Assembly (NCBI GenBank): GCA_030549775.1 | Contig: CM060173.1 | Coordinates: forward strand, 682,001-746,000 | Length of the DNA: 64,000 bases | Reading direction: 5' to 3' | Source: Tamarix chinensis | Lineage: Eukaryota > Streptophyta > Magnoliopsida > Caryophyllales > Tamaricaceae | Part shown: positions 46,840 through 58,860 of the stretch, in pieces | Layout: each line of letters starts with the position of its first letter | Position numbering within the stretch: position 1 is the stretch's first letter | Made by a program: the position numbers and the translations under genes | Notes under the pieces: model-generated | Told to the model about the DNA's origin: nothing | Databases searched by the model: none | What the model saw: only the letters and a program-made list of their open reading frames with translations

Positions 46840-47948
46840 GGTAAAGTACTAGACAATCAATTATTAGAAAAGTAATGATTGAAAGTATTCAAGGGTGTTT
46901 TAAAATTTAGGACCTTAGATGGCTTACAATTAATCAAGTAAATAGCTGTAAGAATGGAATCCCCCCATAAATATTTTAGGATATGAGTGGTGAATATAAT
47001 GGCACGAGAGACCTCTAGGATATGTCTGTTTTTACGCTCAGCTACCCCATTTTGTTTTGGTGTATCATTACATGAGCTTTGATGGACTATTCCCTTGTTT
47101 AAGAAGAAATTTCCTAGTGTTGCATTGAAGAATTCTCTTCCATTGTCACTTCTAAAGATTTTAATGGTTGTGTCAAACTAGGTTTGAACCATATTATAAA
47201 AATTCCTAAATATATCTGTTACTTCTGATTTTTCTTTCATTAAAAATACCCAGCCCATTCTAGTGTGATCATCAATGAAAGTAACAAACCATCTTTTCCC
47301 TGAATTGGTTTGAATCCGTGAGGGTCCCCAAACATCACTATGTATGAGAGTGAACAGTGTGATGGATTTATAGGGTTGGGTAGGATAGATAGACCAATGA
47401 TGTTTAGCCAAAGTGCATATTTCACACTGAAAACTAGAAGGATCTTTATTAACAAATAGTTGTGGAAACAATTGTTTTCGATATTGAAAACTGGGATGTC
47501 CTAATCGAAAATGCCACAACATTATTTCATAATCATAAGAACCAGAAGTAAACTTAAAACATGAATTATAAGCAGAGGACCCTGATTTTGAATCACCCTC
47601 AAACTAAAAGAGTCCATCAACCTTCTTAGCATTGCCAATCATCCTCCCCGAAACTAGATCCTGAAATTCACAGTGTGAGGAATAAAAGTTAACTCGACAT
47701 TTAAGGTCACTAGTCAACTTACTAATAGAGAGTAGATTGCAGGACAATTTTGGAACATGAAGGACATTATCAAGAGATGGTAAAGGAGTGAGTTGGATAG
47801 ATCCTATGCCAGCAACAACAGAGAATGATCCATCCGCAACCCTGATTTTGTTATATCCAGCACAAGAACGATAAGATTTGAATAATTGGGAGCAGTTTGT
47901 CATATGATTTGTTGCTCCAGAATCAATTATCCATATGGATTTAGACAC
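46840..47948 (-). pseudogene. copia protease and integrase core
   Basis: At 47948 the frame reads SIWIIDSGATNHM, with the D-S-G protease active site intact, and CNLLSISKLT follows. The frame stops near 47604. A new frame at 47522 has LWHFRLGHPSFQY, the H-H part of the integrase zinc site, then CEICTLAKH, the C-C part, then LIHSDVWGPSRI and FVTFIDDHTRMGWVFLMK, which contain two catalytic aspartates. A stop at about 47178 precedes the third acidic position. Several stops separate the pieces. Confidence 0.88.
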
Positions 47949-48017
47949 GACATTATAGGAGATGGGATAGCTTATATTACCTTGATGAGCTAGAGAACAG
48001 GAAGAACTAACAGGGAA

Positions 48018-48758
48018 TCATGAGGATTGAAGAATTTTCAGGAAATGCTCTACATGTTCTTGAGTGAATGGAGACTCTCCTGAATTAACTTCTTGTTCTT
48101 GAGTTTTATCTGTGGTTGTTTGCATTGCTTTACTGTCAGAATTTCTCCTTAAGTTAGGTGGTTTCAAGTGAGGGTGTAGTTTCCAACACTTTTTCCTAGT
48201 ATGCCATGGTTTTTTGCAGTGATCACACCATGGCTTCTTCCTCCTCTCACCATCGCTGCTAGACCCACAAGTAATCAGAGTAGAGCTCTCAAATTCTGGA
48301 CCAGTAGTCAAGTGTTGAGCATGCAGCATAACCTTCTTCCAAGCCTCCTCTTGCCTTAGCTCTGAAAAAACTTCTCGTATGCCAGGCAGCGACTTTCTTC
48401 CCAAGATTCTTCCTCTTACTTCATCTAAATTATGGCTGACTCCAGCCAGGAACATATAAAGCCGATCATTCTCTTCACGCTTCATAAATCGAACACAGTC
48501 CTTCGAATTCTCCCACTTGTCATCATAACATTGATCTAATTCCTGCCACCAAGTTACCATCTCATTATAGTAGGTGGTTATATCTCTGTCTCCTTGTTTT
48601 GAACGCCACAGTCTAGACTTTAACTCAAATATTTGAGATGAGTTCTCTAGATCTAAGTATGTGACACGAATGGAGTCCCAGATTTCCTTTACGGTCTGCA
48701 TAAACATATTTGGTTTTGCAATAGACCGTTCCATTGAATTGAGTAGCCACGCACTCAC
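48018..48758 (-). pseudogene. copia gag with CCHC zinc knuckle
   Basis: A 246-residue open frame has the gag-polypeptide signature: AWLLNSMERSIAKPNMF, VKEIWDSIRVTYLD, FELKSRLWRSKQGDRDITTYY and LAGVSHNLDEVRGRILG. The zinc knuckle CDHCKKPWHTRKKCW follows at about 48200. In copia elements gag packages the RNA. The first part of the usual gag, upstream of AWLLNSM, lies at 48760-49010 in another frame and is broken, so a full gag is not made. Confidence 0.85.
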
Positions 48759-49013
48759 TAGGGAATTTCAGACCTCCAGGTTTTAAATTTGGGGTCATTC
48801 TCCTCTAGTTTTTTCTCTTGACCAGTGAAATACCCAAGCTTACCACGTCCATTCTAAATAGTTTCTTCCATTCACTCTATAAATTGTGATCTGGAAGGAT
48901 GAGGGTGCAACAATGTTGTCATTGTTGTTGGTTGGCATGGAGTTGGCTGGGTTCTCTTCGGATGATGCCATCTTTTCGGCCTAGTTTTTCCGGTTTCTAT
49001 GGCTCTAATACCA

Positions 49014-49281
49014 TGTAAAGGTATGAAGAGTAAGAACCAATACTTTTTTCTCTTATTCTGATATAATACACAGGTACATCTTTATATAGGCAGAGGATAA
49101 GAAAAAGATATACTCAACTGTAACATACACCTAAAAATCCTAACAAATAGAAAATAACATATCCTAGAAAATAGGCAGCAACAACTTCTAATATTATGCC
49201 CCTTATTTAGTTTAACTAACTGAAACTTTATCCTCCTAATATCTAGTAAATTATCAGCTAGATTTATTAACCTTTTCGGCA
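49014..49281 (-). repeat. 5' LTR of the copia element
   Basis: Bounded by TGTAAA at 49014 and CGGCA at 49281, with TTAGG immediately outside. It supplies the promoter for the minus-strand retrotransposon. Confidence 0.9.
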
Positions 49282-49286
49282 TTAGG

Positions 49287-50440
49287 TCATTAGATCACCT
49301 TCCTAATGAGTTGTGTGCTACATCTGGTCAAGGTGTGGCAAGTTCAATTTATGTTTGCTCCTACTTTTTTCTACTACCCCTCTTGTTTATTGAAGATTTT
49401 AGTCTATTGATGCTTTTATCTATCCTCTAATTACCTCCTCTTTGCCCACCTATATTGAAATATTTTGGAGAATTATAATAGATGCACACAAGCACACATA
49501 TTGAGCATTATCATAGATTGATTCCTCTCTAATAAGATAAGTGAAAAGTTCAATGGTTCATATTATATTGGCTTTTATCATTCGTCATGTCTAGGGGATT
49601 TTCTTAGCGTCATAAGAAATTGTCGATTGATTAACTAATTCATTAACTTTCAAATCGCCAGCTAGCATGTTAGTTTAATTTGATATCAAACTAATTCATT
49701 TTAATTTGATAAAATTGTTACTCAGTGGTTGTTTAATTTAATTAGTTTTTTTAGTGTCTAATTTAATTAGTTTGATTGTGATTATTTGCATATCTGTTCT
49801 GGTTTTAGCTGTGGTAAATAGTATGGGGTACAGCTTCATTTTTGCTAGCATGATGCCAATTGTGTAGATCTGAAATATCAAATAGGTTGCAACATGAGTG
49901 ACTTAGTAAGTTTGAGCTTTCTAGTTGAAAATACAAAAATATTGATCATTGGATTGGGTTTATCAATATAATGCCCGACTTGGCTTAATCCCATTAAATA
50001 GGTTTCCTATATAGCACATGTTATGTATAAATTTGTTTGTCATTATGCTTGTACCTTTGGGTCTTCTAATTTTCATTGTCATTATGCTTATACCTTTGGG
50101 TCACCGGTAATTAAACACATATTGTAACTTTGGATCTAGTGAGAGAATGTTTTCCTAGTGTAATGTAAAATGATATTATGTTGTTTTGGCTAATGTTGAC
50201 TATGGTTTACAAATGTAACATCAAAACCTTACTTGATGGAATTGAAGTAGATCTATTTACTTGATGGGCATAATGGTGAAGTTGATTTTGGTACTTTTAT
50301 AGCTAGTTTAAGTTGTTTTCAGTTTATTTTGTTCCTCTGCCACTTAACTACTTGGTAGATTCAAAATTTAACAAGTATTATAATGATGATATTCTTATTT
50401 TGATATCATAATAATGACAATGGCATTTATGTTTCGGTAG
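49287..50440. other. AT-rich sequence upstream of a PIF/Harbinger transposase
   Basis: No open frame of note. It probably includes the 5' non-coding part of the PIF element. TTGTCATTATGCTTATACCTTTGGGTC is nearly duplicated at about 50036 and 50076. Confidence 0.35.
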
Positions 50441-51630
50441 ATGGATAACGATGACCTTCTTCTTCTGGAGCAAGTTACAATCATGAATTGGTTTTTATGG
50501 TGGAGGCAACTTATTGGTATTTGGACAAAAATGGCATGTTAGATGATGATGACAATGATATCCATAAAGAATCTGAGATTTTTGGTAAGAGAGGTGATGA
50601 CAAATAAGGTTATATGTCAAGATATAATTCATAAGGATCAAGGCTCCCAAGGCATTTTACCAATTGTGTGAGTTATTAGTGAATCAAGACAGCTTACAAT
50701 CAACTAGATGGGTTAATGTTGAAGAGCAAATTTCTATATTTCTATACATTTTGGGACATACCACAACAAATAGGGAGGTGCAAAGAGTGATTGATAGGTG
50801 TAGACAAGTTATTACCCCATCATTTTTACAATGTCCTAAGAGTTGTTATAGAATTAGAAGAGATGTTTATTAGACAACCGGATGTATCATCAACACCTAC
50901 CCAAATTCAAAATAAACCTAAGTTCTATCATAGGTTTTACTTGTATTTAGTCAATAAATAATTTAGTTGGATCTGAATAATGTAGTGAATTTTTAAGATT
51001 GTGTCGGAGCAATTGATGGAAGTTTTTGCATCACATGCTCCTAAATATTGAGGCATAAAAGATTATACTAACAAAATGTACTAGTAGCATGTAACTTTAA
51101 CCTAAAATTTACATATGTTCTAGTTGGATGGAGGAAACGGCATCCATTGCTAGCGATGCATTAAGATGATAATATGACCTAAAAATTCCACAAAGTAATT
51201 ACGTTGCCACCCTTCGACAAATATTTTTTTGCTTCATTTATTCAAAGTTAACTAACCTCTTTTAGGTTTTTCATAGGTAAATATTATCTTGGTGTTGTGA
51301 GAGTTATTTAACTTGTGTCAATCTTCTTTAAGAAATGTGATTGAAAGGATTTTTGGTGTTTTAAAAAAATACTTTCCGATTATGGCAAGTGCAAATGAAC
51401 CTCATTATAATGTTAATACACATACAAGGATTATATTAGTATATTGTATTGTACATAACTTTCTAATGGGTGTTGATCCTGATGAAGTTGTACTTAGAAA
51501 ACTTGCTGATGGCAATGATAGAGAGTAGGAAAATAGGTTGAATGAACTGAGAGAAGGAGCAGATGTTGCTAAAGGAGAGTTTATAAGGAATTTGCCTGCA
51601 ATGGCGATGTGGACAGATTATAACACATAA
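50441..51630 (+). pseudogene. PIF/Harbinger transposase remnant (ALP1-like)
   Basis: The start MDNDDLLLLEQ is at 50441, but stops and shifts appear quickly. 50664-50873 has the helix-turn-helix region STRWVNVEEQISIFLYILGH. At about 51005 VGAIDGSF marks the first DDE aspartate. 51313-51528 has [20 protein letters not shown], holding the glutamate, and [14 protein letters not shown]. The end is ELREGADVAKGEF and AMAMWTDY at about 51620. This is the layout of plant PIF/Harbinger transposases and their ALP1-like relatives. The second aspartate block is not readable. The element cannot encode an intact enzyme. Confidence 0.82.
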
Positions 51631-51879
51631 GCATTACTTTTGGCGTTATGTATTTTGAACAAATGTATTGTTTTGTGTGAATCTTAGTTGATTAGCTATA
51701 ATATATTGTATTCTACTTTGAATATGAGTACTAAGTTGTGAAAACTTTGCTACAAGATGTCGTATTCTATGGAAATTAATCCTATGTTTTTATTGTCACT
51801 AGATTAATTGTTTTTGTTTTTTTTCTTTTCCTATATGTCTATCATATTTGCAATTTTTTTTTTTATATTCAATCATGCC

Positions 51880-52670
51880 TCCTCATCAAGCTGAGAGAAC
51901 ACTTTTACACATGAGATAGATGAGATTCTTCTTAGTGCTTTACCACACCAGATGTGTATAAGCAACCATCTTGGTACATTTACTACAATAGCTTACAATT
52001 CGATGTTAAAAGACCTCGAAGAAAAGTTTCCTAACTACTCATGGAGCAAAGCTTGGTTTTGCAACAAGATAAAGTGTATAAAGGGCATGACATAATCCTG
52101 AATGTCTCAAAGAGTGGTTGAGGTTTTAATCCTACCATTCAAATGTGGGAACTCAAGGATGAATTATGGAAGCAACTTATTACGGTTTGTATAGCGTCAA
52201 TTTGTTAGAAGTATCATTACTATTTTCCCTTTTCTCTTGAGGTGTGCATAGTGCTAATTCATGGTTTACTTGTCATAGAGCAATCCAAAGGCTGTAGAGT
52301 GGAAGGGTAAGACAAATCCATTTTATGAAAAACTGGAAGAGCTCTTTTCTAAAGATAGGGCAACCAGAGATCATGTTGTGACTAGTGCTAAAGCATGAGC
52401 AAGGAGGAAGTCCTTTGCTCAACAATAGAGAGACATGTTTTGATATGTTAAGCACACAGAGAGACATGTTCACCACTACTTAGGACAAACGATCATGTGT
52501 TAATCCGATTTAGGTTCTAAACTACGTCGAGGAGATTGATTTCAATTCAACATACAAGATGAAGGCTTGTTTCCATCTTTCGAAGAATTGTGCAGACTAC
52601 AATATGCTTAATGCATTTCCAATTGAAGAGTGTCGGTCTACATTATGTTATATTGGTACAGATACAAATC
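51880..52670 (+). pseudogene. PIF/Harbinger Myb/SANT-like partner protein remnant
   Basis: PIF elements encode a second, DNA-binding protein next to the transposase. Here broken frames give GFNPTIQMWELKDELWKQL at about 52120-52180 and, after an intron-like gap ending ...TTGTCATAG at 52278, SNPKAVEWKGKTNPFYEKLE with LFSKDRATRDHV. The NP-A-x-W/F and KDRATG-like words are typical of this Myb/SANT family. Same strand as the transposase and about 250 bp downstream, as expected. Confidence 0.65.
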
Positions 52671-53587
52671 ATAAGTGAATCAAAACCTTCTCCTTATATG
52701 TATTATCTTGTGATGCTAATATTTAAGATACTTGTATGATGGTTGACATCATTCACCTTTGTTGAATTTTAATCAATTATAAGATGATAAACATCTTGTA
52801 CGCTTATTGACATATTCCGAATGATGATGGATACCCCTTGTAATACCTCATATTTAGCTAACCCTAATCCCGAGTAATTATTATCGTAACATAATTTTAA
52901 TCTCGGAAAATTAACAATTCTATCTTACCCTAACTCCCTAATCCTAAATCTTAGCCTAACCCTAATTTATATTTCAAGTTATCAATATCTTTTCTAACCT
53001 AAACCTAATCTCGAATAATCATTCAATTAAATTATCCTAATACCCTAACCTAATTTATCTTAATCTAAACACACACTTCTTCTTTTCCCTTTTTTCTTTT
53101 CTTCTCCTTCCCTTATCTTATTTTATTATTTTCTCCCTGTCGGTCCTCGCCTCACCTCACCTTTCTTCTCCTCTTCTCTTCTTCTTGCGTGCACGTCTTC
53201 CCTGCCAAGCCTACCCCTCTAACCCCCATCAACTCGCCCTTCCTCAATTCTAGGGTTAGGGTTGAAATTCTTGCCCGATCACCTCACTTCTCCTCTCCCT
53301 TTTTCCTACGTGCATGTGTGTATATAAGGCAAATTTAATGCCTACATCTATCCCCTTCTCCCTCCGTTTTTTTGTCGAAATATTGCACCCCAAACACAGC
53401 TTCTCCCTCATTTTCCCATCCTAGCCGTTCTCCAAAACCACCCAAGATCACCCCCACCGGCAACATTCTCCTTACCCTCACCCCTAACACTAGCCACCTT
53501 TGCCATTACCTCACCCTAAACACCAGCCAAAACCACCACAACCTGCCCTCAAGCACCGACCAAACCAGTCATTGCTACCCACTTCCC

Positions 53588-54274
53588 AGGTAAAATGTGG
53601 TAAAATTTACTAAAGGTCTGTACAAGTACTCAGAACATGCCCCGGAGAGTCAAAACAACGGCAAGTGGCTTACCACAGGTTGGTAGCTCTAGAATGCCTT
53701 GACTAGAACCAAGATAGTACATTCGGAAATTAGAGGAGTACACTAGAGCCCTCGAAATACATAGCACTATATACATATTTTTGGACCTGGATCACGGTAC
53801 TGTAGTAGTCAAAGTTAGAATTATCAAAAGCTATTGCATTACGTGTTTTCCAAATGAGGTAGACTAGAGCTGAAAGCGCCAAGGATCGAACTTTACAAAC
53901 ATCTTTGCTACCATATTTCTGTCTCCGAATGGATCGTACCGCACTAAAAAGGTTTGTTGAGCCTCGAATAATCCCTAGCCATGAGCGGATGCGGAACCAT
54001 ACTGTCTTCAAAATAGGGCAAGCAAAAAAGAGGTGGTCATGATCCTCTAGCCCATTATGGCAAAAGAGGCAATCTTTGGGTCCAGCAAAAAAAATGAGCC
54101 TGTCCCAGGTATACAGGCGCCGAATGAGAGACAACCATAAAATAAACGAATACCTTTTTGTCCTGCTATGCTTCCAAACTGCCTTGTAAGGACTCCATTT
54201 TTCAAATTTGGTACGGAAGAACTCATAAGCTGCTTTGGTGGAAAACCCCTTGATGGATTGCCAGGTCTTGATGG
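53588..54274 (-). mobile_element. 5'-truncated LINE inserted in the solo LTR
   Basis: A 16-bp duplication, ATTGCTACCCACTTCC, flanks the insertion (53571-53586 and 54275-54290). The minus strand encodes the end of LINE ORF2: zinc-binding CLFCHNGLEDHDHLFFACP at about 54060 and LALSALVYLIWKTRNAI at about 53850. Everything upstream is missing through 5' truncation. The 3' end has no poly-A and finishes in TTTTACC repeats. A frameshift at about 54120 separates the two parts. Confidence 0.88.
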
Positions 54275-55679
54275 ATTGCTACCCACTTCCATTTGGCCAT
54301 TTTCACCGAACTAAACACACACTACCTACAGCAACAACCACTGTAGCCCACCACTACCTTTCGGCCATTCCACCGTAGCCTACCAACCTCCTTCGCCCAA
54401 AACCACCGGTCCTCACCCCCACTCTTTGGCAAACCTGTCGTTGCCACCCCCCTTATTTCACACCCTTCAACCGATCCTCCATGTAGCACACAACTTAGCC
54501 GAGACTCCTTCAAACCTCGGTTTGGTTTTTTCCCATTCTTTTACCCTGTCATTCCCTTAACCCCTCAATTATATCATTTAATTCTAATTATGTTTTGTTA
54601 ATTATTCTTAGGTGATACTCCGGAGGTCCCGAAAGAGGCAGGATAGGATAAGTGTGCTTAGAGACCAGAGCCTTTTTCGTAAGGATACTCGTCGATGTTT
54701 TAGGGTTTCGTGTTAAATGCTTGCATGGCTATGTGTATTATCATGATATAATTATTATATGGTTAAATGTATGTTGTTAATGCTATGATAAGATAATATG
54801 GATTATGAAATAGAGAGAGAGTACAAATGACGCAAGATGTGCTAATATGACGTTACTACACTAGGTTGTATGTTTGTGGATGAGTATAACTTGTGGAATA
54901 GTATGGGCCTAATAGACTATGATAAGTCATAAATCAGTATATTTAATATGTATAATGATAAATGAAGGATTTGGAAATAATGATATTAAGGATATAAGAT
55001 TTTCGTAAAATAAGAGTTTTCGGCTATCTATAAGGGTATTTTGGTTAATATGGGCTAATATGAACATTTTGGTATTTTAACATGTTAGGAGGATTAAAAT
55101 ATGCTAATAATATCATGTGGAGTTATCGTAGTGGTTATGAATGTCGTAAGTTCCCCAAAATGAGAAAATGGCCTAAATTGGGAACAGTAACATCAAAACG
55201 GTAATCTTATTATCACATGTGTGAAACGTTAGAGTTAAACCATGAATTTCGAATATGTTAATATTGGCCATTTAAGGATGTATATTGAATTTAGTGATTT
55301 TATGAGTCTTATGGGAAAAGTGATGACTTACTAGTAAAATTAGGGTTTAGGAGCTTTGTGAATAATAACTTTTGAGATAAGGCTATTATCACATGTGTAA
55401 AATATGAAAGTTAGACCTTGAATCTCGTGTATGTTATTAATAATAATATTTGAGGAAGATATACTAAATTTGGTGAGTAAATGATCAATATCGTAGAAAT
55501 TATGCCTAAATTATGAAATTATGGTTTTGGAGAAATAAGGATCTTAACTCTAGATTATAGCGTGATGTGTTTATGACCTGCATGATATGTTTACCTGCTT
55601 TAATGTGTTATGTACCTATGAATCAATCATGTATAAGACATTAACTATTTAAAGTGAAAGATCACGTGAGTTGAGCCAA

Positions 55680-56110
55680 AGTGATGTTTTTCAGATCCGT
55701 TCCATCGGATGACAATAGTAGCTCAGGAGCATTTGCCCTAAAATTGTGATTTTTTTTATCTATTCCACTTGATAATAGTAGTGGCTCGGGTGTGTTATCC
55801 CTAATAAGGTACTTCATTCTCTTCCACTGGATTTAGAATAGCTAGGCCCTTACTCATCGTGAATAAGAATATGAATTGAGTAACCTAATGGATAAAATAC
55901 TAATGATTTAAAGTGAAAGAGTACGTGAGTCAGGACCAAGGTAATGTTTTCATATCCATTCCACTGGATGATAATAGCAGCTCAAGAGCGTTTTGCCCTA
56001 AGAATGTAATATTTTCATATCCGTTCGGCCAAGTGTTAATAGTGACTCAAATGTGTTGTCCCTGATAAGGTACTTCAGACCGTTCCACTGGCTTAAGAAT
56101 AATACGATCC
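55680..56110. repeat. Internal short repeats of the solo LTR
   Basis: TTTTCA(G/T)ATCCGTTCCATCGGAT or close variants with GATAATAGTAGCTCAGGAGC occur near 55690, 55755, 55945 and 56015, each followed by a GCCCTAA or TCCCTAATAAGG word. These are four diverged units of about 70-260 bp spacing inside the LTR. Their role is unknown. Confidence 0.6.
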
Positions 56111-56891
56111 CTCTCAATGTAAATAAAAGAATGAAAATGATTATATCTAATAAAGAGACCTAGATCAATATTTACCTTATGAGACTTTTTGTAAATTATA
56201 TGTGTACTTATCATCTGTTATGAATGCATGTTCTTATCTGTAACCCTGACTCCATACTTTTGTTACCTTATTCATTACGTAGCGTACTAACCATCCTTTT
56301 TATGGGCGTTGTTCATTCCCACGCGCAAATGACCCGGATGTTTTTGTACAAGTCTGTGAAGACCAGCTAGATAATTTTACTGCTTTTGATGCATTGTATA
56401 GGGAGGAGTGTCCTATTATCTGAATTGGGTGTTTGGGCAAAGAGTCGTGTTATTAAGATGATGTTTAACCCAGATACCTTTAGGATTCTTCAATCCATGG
56501 TATTCCTTTTGTTATATTTTGTTACTATAGCCTGGAGTTAATATCCAAACTCATATTTGTATTTATAAAAGTTTCTCTCATTTCTAATTACCACGTTTTA
56601 CTATTAATGGTTTTAGCCTTGTAATTGATGTAATGATAGTTTGGTAAACTAGACTTATGTCAATTACCGCGATAACACCCAATATTTTGATTATATGCTT
56701 GATGTAATGATGGTTTTAGCCTTGTGATTGATGTAATGATGGTTTGGTAAACCAAACTTATGTCAATTATGGCAATAACACCCAATATTTTCATTATATG
56801 CTTCCACTGTAAATCAAAATATTTCATTAATAAAATTTGGGGTGTTACACCCCTTGAATTTACTAACTTTATGTTGAATGTAGAGCGATGG

Positions 56892-57262
56892 TGTTATGTA
56901 TCAAGTGTTTCCCGAACCCAACAGATTTACCCCCACCCTTTTGACAGTTCGAATCAGAGAGAAAGCAAAAAAAAAGATGATAAGAGCTATTCGTATTAAT
57001 AGCAAAATTTAGATAACACTGATTGAGCATTCGAGAGGCTCAATTCTCTCCTGTTACAATCCTTTCCATTCCTCCCTCTCTCGGCCCCTCCTCCCCCTTT
57101 TTATAGTTGTATCTGCTATAACCGTCTTAAGCTATTCCCCGCTCATCCTCTGCCACCTCATCATTCTTGTGTTAACCGAATTACAGTGTGTTTCCCTCCT
57201 TGCCCTTGCCCCTCCTTCTTGCGTACGTGATCTTCACAGGTGCTCTAGGAAGGTTCATTACA
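56892..57262 (-). repeat. 3' LTR of the gypsy element
   Basis: 371 bp with tips TGTAAT and ATAACA. TTTTTATAGTTG at about 57098 may be the promoter box on the opposite strand. Placed by the adjoining polypurine tract and the terminal inverted dinucleotides. Confidence 0.65.
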
Positions 57263-57440
57263 TTACCCCCTCCCAAAGTTTCACCTTGTCCTCAAGGTGG
57301 AAGGTAGGGAACCTCTCCTGTATGACTACTGCGTCTTCCCAAGTGGCTTCAAACGCTGGAAGATCCTTCCATTTGATTAACACCTCCATTCTAGCTGTCT
57401 GCCCCCTTGTAGCAGTGCAGATATCCAATAGTCCTTCTGG

Positions 57441-58860
57441 CTAGACTACTAGCTCCATGTTTGTGGACATTTGGGCTGGAATAGTCGAAGAAACAGGAGT
57501 ATCACCAATGGCTCTCCAGAGTTGGGACACATGAAAGACAGGATGTATTTTAGAGGTTAGCGGAAGGTTGAGCTTGTATGCCACCTGCCCCACCTTCTGA
57601 ATAACCTGAAAAGGCCCATAAAACCTGGCTGCCAGCTTCTCATATGGGCGTTTGGCCAAGGACTGTTGCCTATACGGCTGCAGCTTCAAATACACCTGCT
57701 CTCCCACTTCAAAGGATTCCTCTTTTCTCTTTCTATCAGCAGTAGCCTTCATCCTTTGCTAGGTCTTCAGTAGGTTCAGGCGAAGATCATCCAATATAGC
57801 CTCACGTTCCAGCAAATACTCCTCTATACTATCAACGGGTGTATGTCCTCTGCCCAACCTCAAGACATGGGGAGGGTCCCTCCCGTATAACACCTTGAAG
57901 GGCGACAGTTTGGTGGAAAGGTGAGGGGAAGTGTTGTATGAGAATTCGGCCCAATGAAGCCATTTTGCCCATGCCTTAGGTTGTCCTGCAACAAAGCATC
58001 TTAAGTAGGCCTCCAGTCCCTTGTTCACTACTTCAGTCTGTCCATCCGTTTGGGGATGGTAGGTTGTGCTTCTTCTCAACTCTGTTCCTTGAAGACGGAA
58101 TAATTCTGTCCAGAATTTGCTCATGAAAATTCGATCCCTGTCTGTCACTATGGATGAGGGAAATCCATGAAGCCACACCACTTCTTTGATAAATAACTCA
58201 GCTACTGAAAATGCACTGAAGGGATGTCTCAGTCCTAAAAAATGGGCGTACTTTGATAGCCTATCAACCACCACCAGGATAGTGTCCACCCCTTTGGACA
58301 AGGGTAACCCCTCCACAAAGTCCATGCTTACCTCATCCCAAACCATTGAAGGTAGAGGTAAGGGCTGAAGCAAACCGGAAGGGCTTTGAGTCGAAGCCTT
58401 CTGTTGTTGGCAGGTCGCACATTTCCTTACATATGCAGCCACATCTTTTCTCATGCCAAGCCAATACCAATCCGAGGCCATTCTTAAATAAGTTTTCAAA
58501 TCTCCTGAATGGCCACCTACAGGGGAATCATGATATTCTCTCAGCAACACAGGAATGCAAGTGGAGGATTTAGGAATAACATAGCGCCCCTTGTACATCA
58601 ATCTGCCCTCCACTACATGGAACCCCACGTGCTGCTCCTCCCCGGTCTCCAGCTCTTTTTTAATTTGTTAGAGCATGGGGTCAGCTGCTATCTCTTGTGT
58701 TAATGTCTCCCACACTACCCCTTGAGTAGTAACAACTAACAAGAGCTCCACACTCCACCTCCCCTTCAGTTTTGCGAGATAAAGCATCTGCTACCCTGTT
58801 AGCTACCCCTAACTTGTACTGTATTTCAAAATCAAACCCAAGCAATTTACTAACCCACTT
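57441..58860 (-). pseudogene. gypsy integrase with zinc finger and C-terminal domain
   Basis: From 58628: YHDSPVGGHSGDLKTYLR (histidines of the H2C2 finger) and CATCQQQK (its cysteines). The core follows: WDEVSMDFVEGLP with the first D, GFPSSIVTDRDRIFMSKFW with the second, and TTYHPQTDGQTEVVNK with the E. A stop at about 57756 splits off the C-terminal part, which has QVYLKLQPYRQ and a KLAARFYGPFQVIQKVGQVAYKL barrel, followed by HPVFHVSQL. Upstream (58630-58860) the RNase H to integrase linker contains shifts and stops. The catalytic triad itself looks intact. Confidence 0.92.

Larger units (their letters stand above)
45323..49281 (-). mobile_element. Ty1/copia retrotransposon with both LTRs and TTAGG target duplication
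   Basis: LTRs of 267 and 268 bp (45323-45589 and 49014-49281) flank the minus-strand element, with a perfect 5-bp duplication TTAGG at 45318-45322 and 49282-49286. The primer site, TGGTATTAGAGCC on the minus strand, directly follows the 5' LTR at about 49013. The polypurine tract, TTGAGGGGGAGTG, directly precedes the 3' LTR at about 45590-45602. Counting by eye, the LTRs differ at about 8-9 positions, roughly 3%. Internal order is gag, protease, integrase, then a reverse transcriptase cut off early, as is normal for copia. Most of the reverse transcriptase and RNase H has been deleted near 45760. Confidence 0.93.
52849..56849. mobile_element. 4.0-kb solo LTR with CCCCT target duplication
   Basis: The left end is TGTAATACCTCATATTTAGC and the right end is AAATTTGGGGTGTTACA, giving inverted tips TGTAATACC / GGTGTTACA. 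CCCCT lies directly outside both ends (52844-52848 and 56850-56854), the 5-bp duplication of LTR retrotransposons. No gag or pol frame is present inside, and no primer site or polypurine tract adjoins, so this is best read as a solo LTR left by LTR-LTR recombination. About 700 bp of its length is a nested LINE fragment (53588-54274). Its size and GGTGTTACA end fit the long-LTR gypsy groups of plants. The LTR is most likely plus-oriented, from AATAAAATTT near the end, but this is uncertain. Confidence 0.82.
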
